Of a stretch of 64,000 nt of DNA, positions 51,859 to 61,916 are shown in pieces. The translations under genes and the position numbers were made by a program. Source of the stretch: CAYJGJ01 sp964367585 (GTDB lineage: Bacteria > Bacillota > Clostridia > Peptostreptococcales > Anaerovoracaceae); NCBI GenBank assembly GCA_964367585.1, contig CAYIYH010000001.1, positions 496,001 through 560,000 of the forward strand. The letters are read 5' to 3'. The notes under the pieces are model-generated. The model was not told the DNA's origin and did no database searches. It saw nothing but the letters and a program-made list of their open reading frames with translations. Each line of letters begins with the position of its first letter. Position 1 is the stretch's first letter.

Positions 51859-53991
51859 TTATTCATCGATTTCTAATTCGTCGAAAAAAACTGTATCATC
51901 AAATTCTCCAAAGTCTATGTCCGAATAATCTATCTTTGCAAAATTACTATCGCCTTTGTCTATATTGTTTTGCAATCCACCGAATGAATCTTCTTTTCCC
52001 ACACTCAAAATTTCATATGCTGTCCAAGACCACTCGCCTTTTTTCACGTTCCATGACTTCCTAGCTTTTGCCTCTACACGATCATATTTCTTAATTTCGT
52101 TATTACTTATCAATGGCTCAGGAACAAAACAACTATCGATAAATCCAAATCCTCTATCTGTAATTTCAATTTCATCACAAAACACTTTCTCGATGTCATC
52201 AGCATTTGGTTCCACTACATTTTCTATCGAAATAACTTGTGATACAATTTGTCTCTTCGATTTATCCCATTTTTCTAGCACCCTGCCGGTTACTGTACAA
52301 AATTGAACTAGGTTATTTTTTTCGACTAGCGAGGAATTAATATATATTTCTCCGCATTCACCATTAATAAATCCAAAGTCCTTTACTTTCGTAAATATAC
52401 CACTAAAATTCTTCACGAACTTGTCTTCAATTTCTTTATCTCCTTTTTCGACAGAATATACTCTAAAAAGATTTTCATATTTATTATCCGGAGTCATTTG
52501 AATTTTAACAGGAGAATAGACTTCCAAGTTTGTTTTCGATTCAGTCATGTCCGCATAAAAAAATCCTTCTTTTGAGATTCTGCCGAACTTATAGATAAAA
52601 TTAATAATCCCTTTGCTTTCATTTATATGCGTAATCAATGCGTCAGTATATGGCATTGTTTTATATATAAGTTTATAAGCTTCGCTTGCATAAGGTTGTA
52701 AAGCATCAAGATTATGTAATGTCTTATTGTCAATATACCAAGTACTTGATTTCATTTCTGAAATTTCGTGCGATACCACCCAATCCTTAATGGTGTATGT
52801 TTTGATTAATTCATCTAAAACATACTTTGCTTCTCCATACATATCTTTTTCTATCAAATATGGTAATACTTTCCTTTGCAATCCGACTTTCGTTTCCGCA
52901 CTAGCATTACATAAAATGCCTGCGCATAGGCTATTAAATACATCTTCTTCTTTTACTAGATCACAGAGTATTCCCCATATCCAAGCAACATTGCCTTTTT
53001 TACGCGCAAAGTCAGTTGCCTCTAGGAGAGCAGTTTCCTTATTATCGATTTTTACTAACAATTTAATTCGATAATATGGCAGCCACTCATATTCAGGGAA
53101 TTTACTTATCACACTTTTTAACTTCGGAAGAAGAACATTAATTCGCTCTTGTAATGTAAAATCCTTGTCCGATTCTATCAATTTCTTAGCATAGTTATTC
53201 AATATTTTCTCTGCAAAAGGTGCCATATTTATTTTGTCACCATTATTATTAACAAAGCCACGGGGTTTATAATCATTACTATCGAACCATTCCAAACCGA
53301 TCACATCAAACAGTAAAAATAAGTTGCAATTATTAAGGTTATCACAGAATAATTCTATCAAAGTCCTTATAGGAGATGGTACCTTTGAATCTTTTTGCAC
53401 ATTATTCCTTTTTTCCATAAATGCTGGAGAATCATTAATAAATATCATGAATTGTGCAAACAGTACATTTGAATGTTCTTCTTCTTTCCTAGTGACACGA
53501 ATAATCGACCACAAAAGAGAATTAAAAAATACTGTTGCATTATCACCATATCGTCTCAATAGATCATAAGAAACATACTGGTTAAGTACCTTTAGATTCT
53601 TTTCATATTTTTCGATATCGCTCTCCGAAGATTTTAGAAATTCATACATTATCCAAGCAAAGTTTATGTTTGTTTTTTCATCATTTTTATTTAATTTTAC
53701 AGATGGCATTATTTTATTATATGCTTCGACAATTTTTCCTTCTTTTCTTAAACGCATTGCTTCTTGAACGGGGTCTTCATCAAGTTTCCCCCCATTTTCT
53801 TTTACTTTTTGCTGCACTTTTTCGATAGCCTCTATTATTTCATCTATCTCCACGTCGCTTCTATCTATTACGTATGTAAATTCTTCCTTACTAAGTTTAT
53901 TGAAGGTTACATCTTTTAGTAACGCATATTTAATAAAATAAGATTTGCTAATCTCAACTAGGTCGTCGTATAAATTTGTTTCCGTATACAT
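51859..53991 (-). CDS. Unknown large protein: helical-repeat N-part and cold-shock-like C-part
   Basis: A 710-residue cytoplasmic protein with no signal peptide. The first 450 residues are helical and look TPR-like (EAMRLRKEGKIVEAYNK, EAKYVLDELIKTY). The C-terminal third holds two, perhaps three, OB-fold segments like cold-shock domains: KDFGFI at about 538 with IYINSS at 549, RGFGFI at about 613, and a weaker KEGFFYADM at about 474. KGFGFI and VFVHFS are the RNA-binding motifs of CspA. The acidic tail ends in DELEIDE. ATG at 53991 was chosen over 54039 because AAAGGAATC precedes it. Similar layouts occur in stress or conflict systems, but no partner gene is adjacent. Function unknown. Confidence 0.8.
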   Translation of the reverse strand: MYTETNLYDDLVEISKSYFIKYALLKDVTFNKLSKEEFTYVIDRSDVEIDEIIEAIEKVQQKVKENGGKLDEDPVQEAMRLRKEGKIVEAYNKIMPSVKLNKNDEKTNINFAWIMYEFLKSSESDIEKYEKNLKVLNQYVSYDLLRRYGDNATVFFNSLLWSIIRVTRKEEEHSNVLFAQFMIFINDSPAFMEKRNNVQKDSKVPSPIRTLIELFCDNLNNCNLFLLFDVIGLEWFDSNDYKPRGFVNNNGDKINMAPFAEKILNNYAKKLIESDKDFTLQERINVLLPKLKSVISKFPEYEWLPYYRIKLLVKIDNKETALLEATDFARKKGNVAWIWGILCDLVKEEDVFNSLCAGILCNASAETKVGLQRKVLPYLIEKDMYGEAKYVLDELIKTYTIKDWVVSHEISEMKSSTWYIDNKTLHNLDALQPYASEAYKLIYKTMPYTDALITHINESKGIINFIYKFGRISKEGFFYADMTESKTNLEVYSPVKIQMTPDNKYENLFRVYSVEKGDKEIEDKFVKNFSGIFTKVKDFGFINGECGEIYINSSLVEKNNLVQFCTVTGRVLEKWDKSKRQIVSQVISIENVVEPNADDIEKVFCDEIEITDRGFGFIDSCFVPEPLISNNEIKKYDRVEAKARKSWNVKKGEWSWTAYEILSVGKEDSFGGLQNNIDKGDSNFAKIDYSDIDFGEFDDTVFFDELEIDE

Positions 53992-54059
53992 GTCGATTCC
54001 TTTCGATTTATAAATTATCAGACACTTTCGTCCTTGCACTACAGCGAGTTCCTAAAATA

Positions 54060-54103
54060 AAATCCTTCAATGGTAGTACAAAAAGCACCATGAAGGATTT
54101 TTT
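54060..54103. terminator. Bidirectional terminator after lysC
   Basis: AAATCCTTCA and TGAAGGATTT pair, extended by TGGT and ACCA with a small bulge, with T-runs at both ends. It closes lysC transcripts on the minus strand. Confidence 0.75.
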
Positions 54104-54200
54104 TTACCGTTTATGATGATTAAATCAATTACTAATCGAGGAAACGGTTCTTATATGTTTAATTGTAAAATACGTGCGAATGGTCATTACTGTGCCACTT

Positions 54201-55535
54201 TTAATAAAATGCCTTATATATTGCACGTATAGCTTTTTCGAAGTCGTGGTTTTCGACACCGACTGTAATATTAATTTCACTAGAGCCTTGATCTATTAAT
54301 CTAATATTTATATCGGATTTTGCTAATGCCGTAAAGACCTTAGATGCAACACCCTTTTCTCCTGTCATACCCTCTCCAACGACGGCAATAAGTGCCATGT
54401 GATCGAATACTTCGATTTTATCAGGGTTCGCTCTTCTTTGCATTTCATTTAAAACTTCTTCTAGCCTATCTTTTACATCCTCCTTATTTATTACAAGAGA
54501 CACGTTGTCTATTCCACTAGGTATTCTTTCAATAGTTATTTCGTAATCCTCAAGGACACCCAAAAGTCTTCTAATAAATCCTTTTTCAGAAGTCATCATG
54601 CTTTTTTGTATCGCGATTACGATAAAATCTTTTTGCCCCGCAATTCCTGTAACTATTCTACTTGCATCTCTAACATAGTCAGACGTAATATATGTTCCTG
54701 ATTCCGCAGGATCGTTGGTATTACGTATATTAATAGGGATATTTGCTATCTTCACAGGATGTATTGCATCCTCATGCAACACAGTAGCTCCCATGTACGA
54801 AAGTTCTCGAAGTTCTTTGTAAGAAATATAATCAATTTGGCTAGGATTCTGTACAATTACAGGAGAAGCAACCAAAAATCCTGATACATCGGTCCAGTTT
54901 TCGTATACATCGGCATCAACAGCACGAGAGACTAAGGCACCCGTTACATCAGACCCACCTCTACTAAATATTTTCACTTTTCCATCGGGTGTACTGCCAT
55001 AAAATCCAGGCAACACGGCTTTGTCATGTTTGCTTAATTCTTCCCTCAATGCTATATCGGTTTCTTCCAACAATAGTCTACCACTCTCGTCAAATTTAAT
55101 AAAACTCTGTGCATCAACGAAATCGAAGCCTAAATATGCTGCTAAAATTACCGCACTCAAGTATTCCCCTCTGCTCGCCAAGTAGTCGATAGTTGCACCT
55201 TCTCGCATTCTTCGTTTAATCTTCTCGTAGTGTTGGGTTAAATCAATCTCAAGTCCTAAGTTCATCTTAAGTGCAGTGAACCTATCGGTTACTACTTGGA
55301 AGATTTGCTCATATGGAAGGTTATGTTCTATATGAGACTTACACAAATATAGTAAGTCTGTTACCTTGCTGTCTCCATCGAATCTCTTTCCGGGGGCAGA
55401 TGTTACAAGGTATTTTCTTTCTGGATCCATGTCCATTATATCCTTGATTTTTTCCAGTTGAATTACATCTGCAACTGACGAGCCACCAAATTTTGTAACG
55501 ATTATTCCTTTTTTTTCTCTAACTTTAGTACTCAC
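54201..55535 (-). CDS. lysC: Aspartate kinase
   Basis: First step from aspartate to lysine, threonine and methionine. The kinase domain starts VTKFGGSSVADV (residues 13-24), and FSRGGSDVTGALVSRAVDA lies near 190-208. Two ACT-type regulatory segments form the C-terminus from about 300 (FIVIAIQKSMM, ALIAVVGEGMTGEKGVASKVF). The start is GTG with AAAGG before it; 444 residues. No lysine riboswitch is seen upstream. It follows metK, 97 bases away, so both may share methionine-linked supply. Confidence 0.95.
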   Translation of the reverse strand: MSTKVREKKGIIVTKFGGSSVADVIQLEKIKDIMDMDPERKYLVTSAPGKRFDGDSKVTDLLYLCKSHIEHNLPYEQIFQVVTDRFTALKMNLGLEIDLTQHYEKIKRRMREGATIDYLASRGEYLSAVILAAYLGFDFVDAQSFIKFDESGRLLLEETDIALREELSKHDKAVLPGFYGSTPDGKVKIFSRGGSDVTGALVSRAVDADVYENWTDVSGFLVASPVIVQNPSQIDYISYKELRELSYMGATVLHEDAIHPVKIANIPINIRNTNDPAESGTYITSDYVRDASRIVTGIAGQKDFIVIAIQKSMMTSEKGFIRRLLGVLEDYEITIERIPSGIDNVSLVINKEDVKDRLEEVLNEMQRRANPDKIEVFDHMALIAVVGEGMTGEKGVASKVFTALAKSDINIRLIDQGSSEINITVGVENHDFEKAIRAIYKAFY

Positions 55536-55632
55536 GATGAACCTTTCTTATTATACTAATCATGTAATAATATCACGTCTTTAATCGAATATCTGCGGAT
55601 TGTAACTTTAATTTGTATGTCTTGTTTTTTTA

Positions 55633-56814
55633 TTACTTAATGCTTCCTCTTAATATCTCTACTTTATCCGTCTTTTCCCATGGAAGTTCGATGTCAGTCC
55701 TACCAAAATGACCATAGGCCGCTGTTTGTTGGTAAATTGGTCTGCGCAAATCTAAGTCCCGAATAATTGCCGCAGGTCTTAGATCAAAGTGGAGATGAAT
55801 CAAATTAGCAATTTCCTCATCGGAAATTTTTCCTGTACCGAAAGTTTCTACCATTATGGATACGGGCTGTGCTACACCAATAGCATATGCCAGCTCAATT
55901 TCACATTTTTCTGCTATGCCTGCTGCTACGATATTCTTTGCTACGTATCTTGCCGCATAGGATGCCGATCTATCGACTTTGGTTGGGTCTTTGCCGGAGA
56001 AAGCACCTCCTCCATGTCTTGCGTAACCACCGTATGTATCTACAATTATTTTTCTTCCTGTAAGACCAGAATCCCCATGTGGTCCACCGATTACAAACCT
56101 TCCTGTAGGGTTTACGTAATATTTTGTGTTTTCATCGAGCAGCTCGGCTGGAAGGACGTGTTCTATTACGTGTTTTATCAAGTCTTCTTTGATTTTTACC
56201 TGAGTTACATCGGGATCATGTTGGGTTGATATTAATACGGTATCTATTCTCTTTACTTTATCTCCGTCATACTCAACTGTCACTTGTGTTTTCCCATCGG
56301 GTCTTAAATATTTTAAAATTCCCTCTTTTCGCACTTGTGTCAGTCTGAGGGATAGTTTGTGCGCACATGCAATTGGCATAGGCATTAGTTCCGGTGTTTC
56401 TTTACATGCAAATCCAAACATAATCCCTTGGTCTCCTGCGCCTGTTTCCTCTATATCGTCTTGCATTGCTCCATCTCGATATTCGAGTGCTTTATCTACT
56501 CCTTGTGCTATGTCTTTTGATTGCTCGTCTATTGCGGTAAGGATTGCACATGTGTTGCCATCAAATCCATACTCGCCTTTATCGTATCCTATTTCTTTAA
56601 TAACTTCTCTCGCAATTTTGGGGATATCGATATAGCAGCTCGTGGTTATTTCTCCCATTATCATTGCATATCCGGTTGTGACAGTGGTCTCTGCAGCTAC
56701 TCTTCCTTCTGGGTCGCATGTCATTATTGCGTCGAGTATTGCATCAGATATTTGGTCACATATTTTATCAGGATGTCCTTCTGTAACGGATTCTGATGTA
56801 AATAGTCTTTTCAT
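55633..56814 (-). CDS. metK: S-adenosylmethionine synthetase
   Basis: Makes SAM from methionine and ATP. All signatures are present: FTSESVTEGHPDKICDQISDA at the start (in outline), GAGDQGIMFGFA near residue 121, and GGGAFSGKDPTKVDRSAAY-like GGAFSGKDPTKVDRSASY near 267. Standard length of 393. AGGAG precedes the ATG. I looked for, and did not find, an S-box riboswitch in the 117 bases upstream; a small ATGCAC/GTGCAT hairpin lies at 56904-56923. Confidence 0.98.
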   Translation of the reverse strand: MKRLFTSESVTEGHPDKICDQISDAILDAIMTCDPEGRVAAETTVTTGYAMIMGEITTSCYIDIPKIAREVIKEIGYDKGEYGFDGNTCAILTAIDEQSKDIAQGVDKALEYRDGAMQDDIEETGAGDQGIMFGFACKETPELMPMPIACAHKLSLRLTQVRKEGILKYLRPDGKTQVTVEYDGDKVKRIDTVLISTQHDPDVTQVKIKEDLIKHVIEHVLPAELLDENTKYYVNPTGRFVIGGPHGDSGLTGRKIIVDTYGGYARHGGGAFSGKDPTKVDRSASYAARYVAKNIVAAGIAEKCEIELAYAIGVAQPVSIMVETFGTGKISDEEIANLIHLHFDLRPAAIIRDLDLRRPIYQQTAAYGHFGRTDIELPWEKTDKVEILRGSIK

Positions 56815-56930
56815 TTCTTTCTCCTATGTTTCTATGCTACTATATTTTCTAAAATGTTCTAGCAATGTAATGTACTAGTGGAAACAGTGTTGCAAGCGAC
56901 GAAATGCACGCGGCAAGGTGCATATGAAAT

Positions 56931-57941
56931 TTATTTCCATGCTTGTGGTACAAATAGTTTATTGTATAGGTTGAGTGCAAACCTATCAGTCATACCGGCC
57001 ACGTAGTCTTTTGCGGCAATTTCCACTCCCTCTTTTTTTGATATTTCAATTATTTCTCTAGGGAGTTTATCTATGTTTTCTTTTGCATATTTATATAGTG
57101 ATACGATAATTACTTCTACTTTTGAGAGTTCTTCTTCTCTTTTAACTCTTTCACTTTTGTATACATTTGCAAACATGTAACTCCTAAGGGAATTCATTTC
57201 TTGCAAATATTCTGAAGACATTTGAATGAGATCTTTTTCATCACTATTAGTGACTATATTGAGAATCATATTATTGACTCTATCAGAATGGGTCGCTCCG
57301 AACATTTTGACAGAGGATTTTGGCAGTTCGCCGGCAGTTATTACACCACTCCTAAGTGCGTCGTCTATGTCGTGATTAATATATGCTATCCTGTCGCTTA
57401 TTTTTACTATTTGTCCCTCTAGTGTCATCGGTGTGACGGCTCCTGTATGATTGAGGATTCCATCCCTAACTTCTTCAGTCAAGTTCATTCCACTTCTTTT
57501 GCCACTCGATTCTATTAATTCTACAACTCTCAAACTCTGCTCATTGTGCTTATATCCAGATGGGTGGATTTCATTTAGAACTTCTTCCCCATTATGTCCG
57601 AAGGGTGTGTGTCCTAAGTCATGTCCTGCCGCTATGGCTTCTGTTAAATCTTCGTTTAGATTCAATGCTCTTGCTATTGTCCTACTTATTTGCGAGACTT
57701 CAATAGTATGGGTTAGTCTTGTTCTATAATGATCTCCCTCTGGCGCTAAAAAGACTTGCGTCTTATGCATCAATCGCCTAAAAGCCTTAGAATGTATTAT
57801 TCTATCTCTGTCGCGCTGGAATTCAGTTCTAAATTCACATTTTGGTTCTTCGACCTTTCGCCCTTTAGATTCAGCGGATTTAAATGCAAATCTACTCAAA
57901 TTCTTCAGTTCATGTTCTTCTATATCTGTTCGTTTAACCAC
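56931..57941 (-). CDS. dgt: Deoxyguanosinetriphosphate triphosphohydrolase-like protein
   Basis: HD-domain enzyme that removes triphosphate from dNTPs. The 336 residues contain FRTEFQRDRDRIIHSKAFRRL (residues 37-57, in outline), the HD pair in HTIEVSQISRTIARAL and AAGHDLGHTPFGHNGEEVL, and the distal Asp in RIAYINHDIDDAL. It starts at GTG with AAGGAG eight bases before. It lies upstream of metK on the same strand. In many clostridia this gene precedes dnaG-rpoD, which is not the case here. Confidence 0.92.
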   Translation of the reverse strand: MVKRTDIEEHELKNLSRFAFKSAESKGRKVEEPKCEFRTEFQRDRDRIIHSKAFRRLMHKTQVFLAPEGDHYRTRLTHTIEVSQISRTIARALNLNEDLTEAIAAGHDLGHTPFGHNGEEVLNEIHPSGYKHNEQSLRVVELIESSGKRSGMNLTEEVRDGILNHTGAVTPMTLEGQIVKISDRIAYINHDIDDALRSGVITAGELPKSSVKMFGATHSDRVNNMILNIVTNSDEKDLIQMSSEYLQEMNSLRSYMFANVYKSERVKREEELSKVEVIIVSLYKYAKENIDKLPREIIEISKKEGVEIAAKDYVAGMTDRFALNLYNKLFVPQAWK

Positions 57942-58261
57942 TACAATATCTCCTTGAGATTATTATGAATCGTTATGCTCGCCAATTGAAGGGAATACAT
58001 CATCCTAAATTATTATCGAGACAAAGGATATTACGTACTTACGCGATAAGTCCGTTCTAATGATATATCAGGTGCCGAACTAGTCTCTCCTATCGTGTTA
58101 TATTACCACATTTTTTCACTTATATCAAATAGCTTTACTGCTTTCTCGCATTAATTCATATACTATTTATTATCCGTTCGACATTTATTAGTCATTCTTG
58201 GTTCGATACTTCAGTTGTTAGTCGCGGTTCATTTCTTTACACATTCGCCAACAGTAAAATA
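57942..58261. other. Intergenic region with a relative of the PepSY leader
   Basis: About 320 bases without a gene. Positions 58024-58055 match 46167-46198 at 26 of 32 bases and include ACTTA-CGCGA-TAAGT, a hairpin. No promoter or RNA family is recognised. Confidence 0.45.
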
Positions 58262-59995
58262 TTATGTGAGGTTAGCAATACTAGCAAAAAATTCTTTTTT
58301 TAGATTTTCTATAATTTCTAATATTTTTTCATGGCTTGTTCCGCTCAGACTAAAATAAAATTTTATCTTTGGTTCTGTACCTGACGGTCGAATTACAATC
58401 GAGCCACTTTCCAGAATAATTTTGTACATGTTAGTAGAATCGAACAGTAATTTTTGCGGCGTCCTTTCATCAAAAAATTTCTTTACGCAGCTTCGGTAAT
58501 CTTCCGTGCTTACTACTGGAATCCCTCCTATGTCTAAATATTCTCTCGTCGAGATTTCTTCCATGATATCATTCATTTTTTGAGCACCTTCTTGCCCTTG
58601 GAATGAAAACGATACTTGCTCGTCGACAAAATAACCCACACTCGCATATACATCATCTAATACCTGTACAAGATTTTTGCAATGGATTGTCTTGTAATAA
58701 AGTGCAGCTTCTGCCAACAATAATACAGCTCCGACAGCATCTTTTTCTCTCGTATATGTGCCTGCAAGATAACCATGACTCTCCTCGACTCCGAATATAA
58801 ACTTTGAATCAACGCTTTCACCCATTAATTCCATCTGTTCACCAATATACTTGAATCCCACAGGTATATTTATCAGTGTTTGATTAAATTTATGTGCTAT
58901 TTTTTCTATTACACCACTTGTCGGCAAACTCTTTATTACTATTCCATCGCTAGGAAGGTTTCCTTGCTTCTCTCGAATTTCACATAAGTACTGTAGTAAA
59001 ATAGCTCCTATTTGATTACCACTAAATCTGATGAAATCGCCTTCATTGTCCCTTGCATATAGCCCTAGCCTGTCAGCATCAGGATCGGTTGCAATTACAA
59101 TGTCGGGTTCCCTTTCTTTTGCATACTTAAGTGCCCAATCAAATGCTTGCGGGACTTCTGGGTTTGGGTACCTTATAGTAGGAAATTCTCCATCAGGTTC
59201 TCTCTGTTCCGGCACGGTAAATAAGTTTAAAAAACCTGTTTCCTCGAGCAACCTTTCAATTGTGCTAGCTCCGACTCCATGCAAGGGTGTATATAAAATG
59301 CTTAATTCTTTTCCTCTATCTTTGCATAATTCATCGAGATATGCAGTAGACTTCAAAACCTGCAAATACGCAGAATCACAGTCCTCACCAATAAATACGA
59401 TCAAATGGTTTGAGCGAGCTTCCTCTTCTGTAACGATGTCGACTTTATAATCTTCACATTTTGACATGTTACTCAGTATTTTATCCGCAAATTCGACTGA
59501 GATTTGAGAGCCGTCTTCCCAGTATACCTTAAACCCATTATACTCTTTTGGATTATGTGAAGCTGTAATATTTACACCAGCTATACACTTTTTATATCTT
59601 ACTACAAAACTAAGCTCGGGTGTAGATCTTATATCATCAAACAAAAAAGATTTAATTCCATGATTGGCGAGAACTAAAGCTGTTTCGAGTGCAAACTCCG
59701 CTGAATTATTGCGCGAGTCATATGCGATTGCAACACCCCTTTGACATGCCTCCTTACCATTTTGAACAATCTCAACCGAAAGCCCATACGCTGCTCTTCT
59801 AATCGTATATTTATTAATGCGATTAGTCCCTATCCCCATTATGCCGCGCATACCACTTGTACCAAAGCTCAATTCCTTATAAAATCTATCGCTAATTTCG
59901 CCTTCTTCTTTTATATTTAAAAGTTCTATTCTTGATTCTTCGTCAAAATATTCATCTGAAGACCAATATTCGTATGCTTTTGATATTTTACTCAT
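58262..59995 (-). CDS. pgcA: Phosphoglucomutase/phosphomannomutase
   Basis: Alpha-D-phosphohexomutase of 577 residues, the long form (PgcA) of Bacillus-like organisms, which provides glucose-1-phosphate for cell-wall polymers. Active-site Ser in GVNITASHNPKEYNGFKVYW near 146, metal loop DPDADRLGLY near 305, sugar loop GVEESHGYLAG near 403, and the phosphate-binding RPSGTEPKIKFYF near the C-terminus. Stands alone between large gaps on its 3' side and dut upstream, 15 bases away. Confidence 0.95.
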   Translation of the reverse strand: MSKISKAYEYWSSDEYFDEESRIELLNIKEEGEISDRFYKELSFGTSGMRGIMGIGTNRINKYTIRRAAYGLSVEIVQNGKEACQRGVAIAYDSRNNSAEFALETALVLANHGIKSFLFDDIRSTPELSFVVRYKKCIAGVNITASHNPKEYNGFKVYWEDGSQISVEFADKILSNMSKCEDYKVDIVTEEEARSNHLIVFIGEDCDSAYLQVLKSTAYLDELCKDRGKELSILYTPLHGVGASTIERLLEETGFLNLFTVPEQREPDGEFPTIRYPNPEVPQAFDWALKYAKEREPDIVIATDPDADRLGLYARDNEGDFIRFSGNQIGAILLQYLCEIREKQGNLPSDGIVIKSLPTSGVIEKIAHKFNQTLINIPVGFKYIGEQMELMGESVDSKFIFGVEESHGYLAGTYTREKDAVGAVLLLAEAALYYKTIHCKNLVQVLDDVYASVGYFVDEQVSFSFQGQEGAQKMNDIMEEISTREYLDIGGIPVVSTEDYRSCVKKFFDERTPQKLLFDSTNMYKIILESGSIVIRPSGTEPKIKFYFSLSGTSHEKILEIIENLKKEFFASIANLT

Positions 59996-60010
59996 ACCTA
60001 TTCGTCCTTT

Positions 60011-60439
60011 TTAAACACCAGTGTGTCCGAATCCCTGAACTCCCCTTTTGGAGTTACTCATTTTATCTACCACTTCAAACTCTACTTGTTCATATTTAAT
60101 TATTACAAGCTGAGCAATTCTATCGCCATTATTGATAATAAAAGTCTCACTTCCCAGGTTGACTAATGGGACAAGCAGCTCTCCCCTATAATCTGAATCT
60201 ATCGTTCCAATTCCATTGATTAGAGTTATGCCATTTTTGATCGCAAGCCCACTTCTCGCCCGGACTTGCCCTTCATACCCTTTTGGTATTTCGACAAATG
60301 TTCCTGTAGAAACTAAAATTCTTTGCATGGGTTCTAGTCGAATACTTTCGTCCAGGTAAGCACGCAAGTCCACTCCCGAAGATTGTTCAGTTGCATATGT
60401 AGGAATGATTCCGCTTTTTGTGATTATTTTTACTCTCAT
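60011..60439 (-). CDS. dut: dUTP diphosphatase
   Basis: Trimeric enzyme that removes dUTP and supplies dUMP. The five motifs are in order over 142 residues: SSGVDLRAYL, RARSGLAIKNG, NGIGTIDSDYRGEL, RIAQLVIIK, and the C-terminal RGVQGFGHTGV lid. AGGAA precedes the ATG. It lies 15 bases before pgcA, so both are likely in one transcript. Confidence 0.97.
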   Translation of the reverse strand: MRVKIITKSGIIPTYATEQSSGVDLRAYLDESIRLEPMQRILVSTGTFVEIPKGYEGQVRARSGLAIKNGITLINGIGTIDSDYRGELLVPLVNLGSETFIINNGDRIAQLVIIKYEQVEFEVVDKMSNSKRGVQGFGHTGV

Positions 60440-60556
60440 ATATATTTCCTGACTGTTAGTGTATTTTGCTACTTATATCGCCGCTTTCTCGAGCTCATTA
60501 CATCGCTATTCTATTTTTAAAATACATGTGTGTGGAGATGTCGAGAAACCAGGGCA

Positions 60557-61807
60557 TTACTTTTGCCATGCCCTCTTTACATCGAACTCTTCACCACTAA
60601 TTGCCACTATACTATAATTATCCATTTCTGTCATTTTATTTCTTACAGCCATAACATCCTGCAAAGAAACCTTTTCAATTTTTGCAATTTCCTCTTCAGG
60701 CAAATAAATTGTATCTTCCAACAAGAGACTCTTCCCTATAGCAAACATTCTCGAAGATACATTTTCGAGGCCAAAAATATAACCGCTTTTTATATGTTGC
60801 TTTACCATGAAAAGTTCATCTTCATCAATACCATTATTTCGCAACAAGTCTAACTGCTCCTTGATGGCATCGATCGTTTCTCCCAGTTTATCGTGTGCAA
60901 CGCCTGCATATATATTGATATATCCATCTGTAGTATAAGAACTCGCACTTGAATAAATTGAATACGCAAGTCCCCTTTGCTCTCGTATTGTTTGAAAAAG
61001 TCTTGAGCTCATGCTTCCACCCATGATTGAAGCCAATACTTTTGTGGAATAATACTCATCGCTTAAAGTCGATACACCTTTTGTACATATACATATATGC
61101 GATTGGCTTATGTCTTTCTCTACTGTTTTATATGTAGGTGAATATGGTTCAAATTCTTCACTCAACTCTGCTTTAGACTCATTCAACGAATCCAACTTTC
61201 CGTCGATGTACGAAATCACTTCTTCTTCATCAAAGTTTCCTGCAATAGCGATTACAATATTTTTTCTGACATATTCATCACGTATATATTCCACCATTCT
61301 CTTGCGATCGATATTAGCAAGGGACTTCGGGGTTCCGATTATTGACTTGCCCAAGGCTGAATCTTTGAAAATCGCCTCGACTATCAACTCGTGTGCCAAA
61401 TCGTCTGGATCATCCTCAATCATCTTCATTTCTTCGAGAATAACTTGACGTTCTCTGTCTAGTTCCTCTTCATCATATTTCGAATTCATCATCATATCGA
61501 AGAGTACATCCATGCTTGGTTCGATGCTTTCTGTTAGTGTTTTGATATAATAACAAGTCATCTCTTTACTCGTAAAAGCGTTTATTTGGCCACCTGTTTT
61601 GTCTATATCCTCCGCGATTTGCTTTGCGGTTCTATTCGTCGTCCCCTTGAACATCATATGTTCTACGAAGTGCGAAATGCCAGAATTAATCGCATTCTCA
61701 CCGACAGACCCGACTTTAAAAAACAATCCTATTGCGACAGATTTTACGTGGGGAATATGCTCAGTGACTACTCTAATGTTTGAATCTAACTGCGTTTTAT
61801 TTATCAT
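60557..61807 (-). CDS. M16 family zinc peptidase (YmxG/MlpA-like)
   Basis: A 416-residue insulinase-family protein. The inverted zinc motif HFVEH is at residues 46-50, with the distal Glu in the following helix (ELDRERQVILEEMKM with EE near 126). The second half is the usual inactive M16_C domain. Members in Bacillus and clostridia are often called YmxG or processing protease; cell substrates are uncertain. It starts at an ATG with GAGGAT before it. It is the first gene of this minus-strand cluster. Confidence 0.92.
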   Translation of the reverse strand: MINKTQLDSNIRVVTEHIPHVKSVAIGLFFKVGSVGENAINSGISHFVEHMMFKGTTNRTAKQIAEDIDKTGGQINAFTSKEMTCYYIKTLTESIEPSMDVLFDMMMNSKYDEEELDRERQVILEEMKMIEDDPDDLAHELIVEAIFKDSALGKSIIGTPKSLANIDRKRMVEYIRDEYVRKNIVIAIAGNFDEEEVISYIDGKLDSLNESKAELSEEFEPYSPTYKTVEKDISQSHICICTKGVSTLSDEYYSTKVLASIMGGSMSSRLFQTIREQRGLAYSIYSSASSYTTDGYINIYAGVAHDKLGETIDAIKEQLDLLRNNGIDEDELFMVKQHIKSGYIFGLENVSSRMFAIGKSLLLEDTIYLPEEEIAKIEKVSLQDVMAVRNKMTEMDNYSIVAISGEEFDVKRAWQK

Positions 61808-61876
61808 TCTTATCCTCTATTTCTTTACAAAATATATTTGCATATTATGACATATTTTAAACACTCATACAATAAA

Positions 61877-61916
61877 AAAGAGTCATGGAAGGCTACTAAT
61901 GTAAAAGTAGCTCTTT
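61877..61916 (-). terminator. Probable terminator after the broken antitoxin gene
   Basis: GCTACT and AGTAGC form a 6-bp stem, with AAAGAG/CTCTTT alternative closing pairs and a T-run on the minus strand. It separates the antitoxin remnant from the M16 gene. Confidence 0.45.

Noticed and set aside
51859..53991. A full multi-gene conflict or defence system around the cold-shock-like protein
   Set aside because: Neighbours are a two-component pair and housekeeping lysC/metK; no nuclease, helicase, primase or Ter gene is adjacent.
55536..55632. Lysine riboswitch before lysC
   Set aside because: The gap is below 100 bases and has no L-box motif.
56815..56930. S-box (SAM) riboswitch before metK
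   Set aside because: The gap is only 116 bases and lacks the AGAGG and GCAACC elements.
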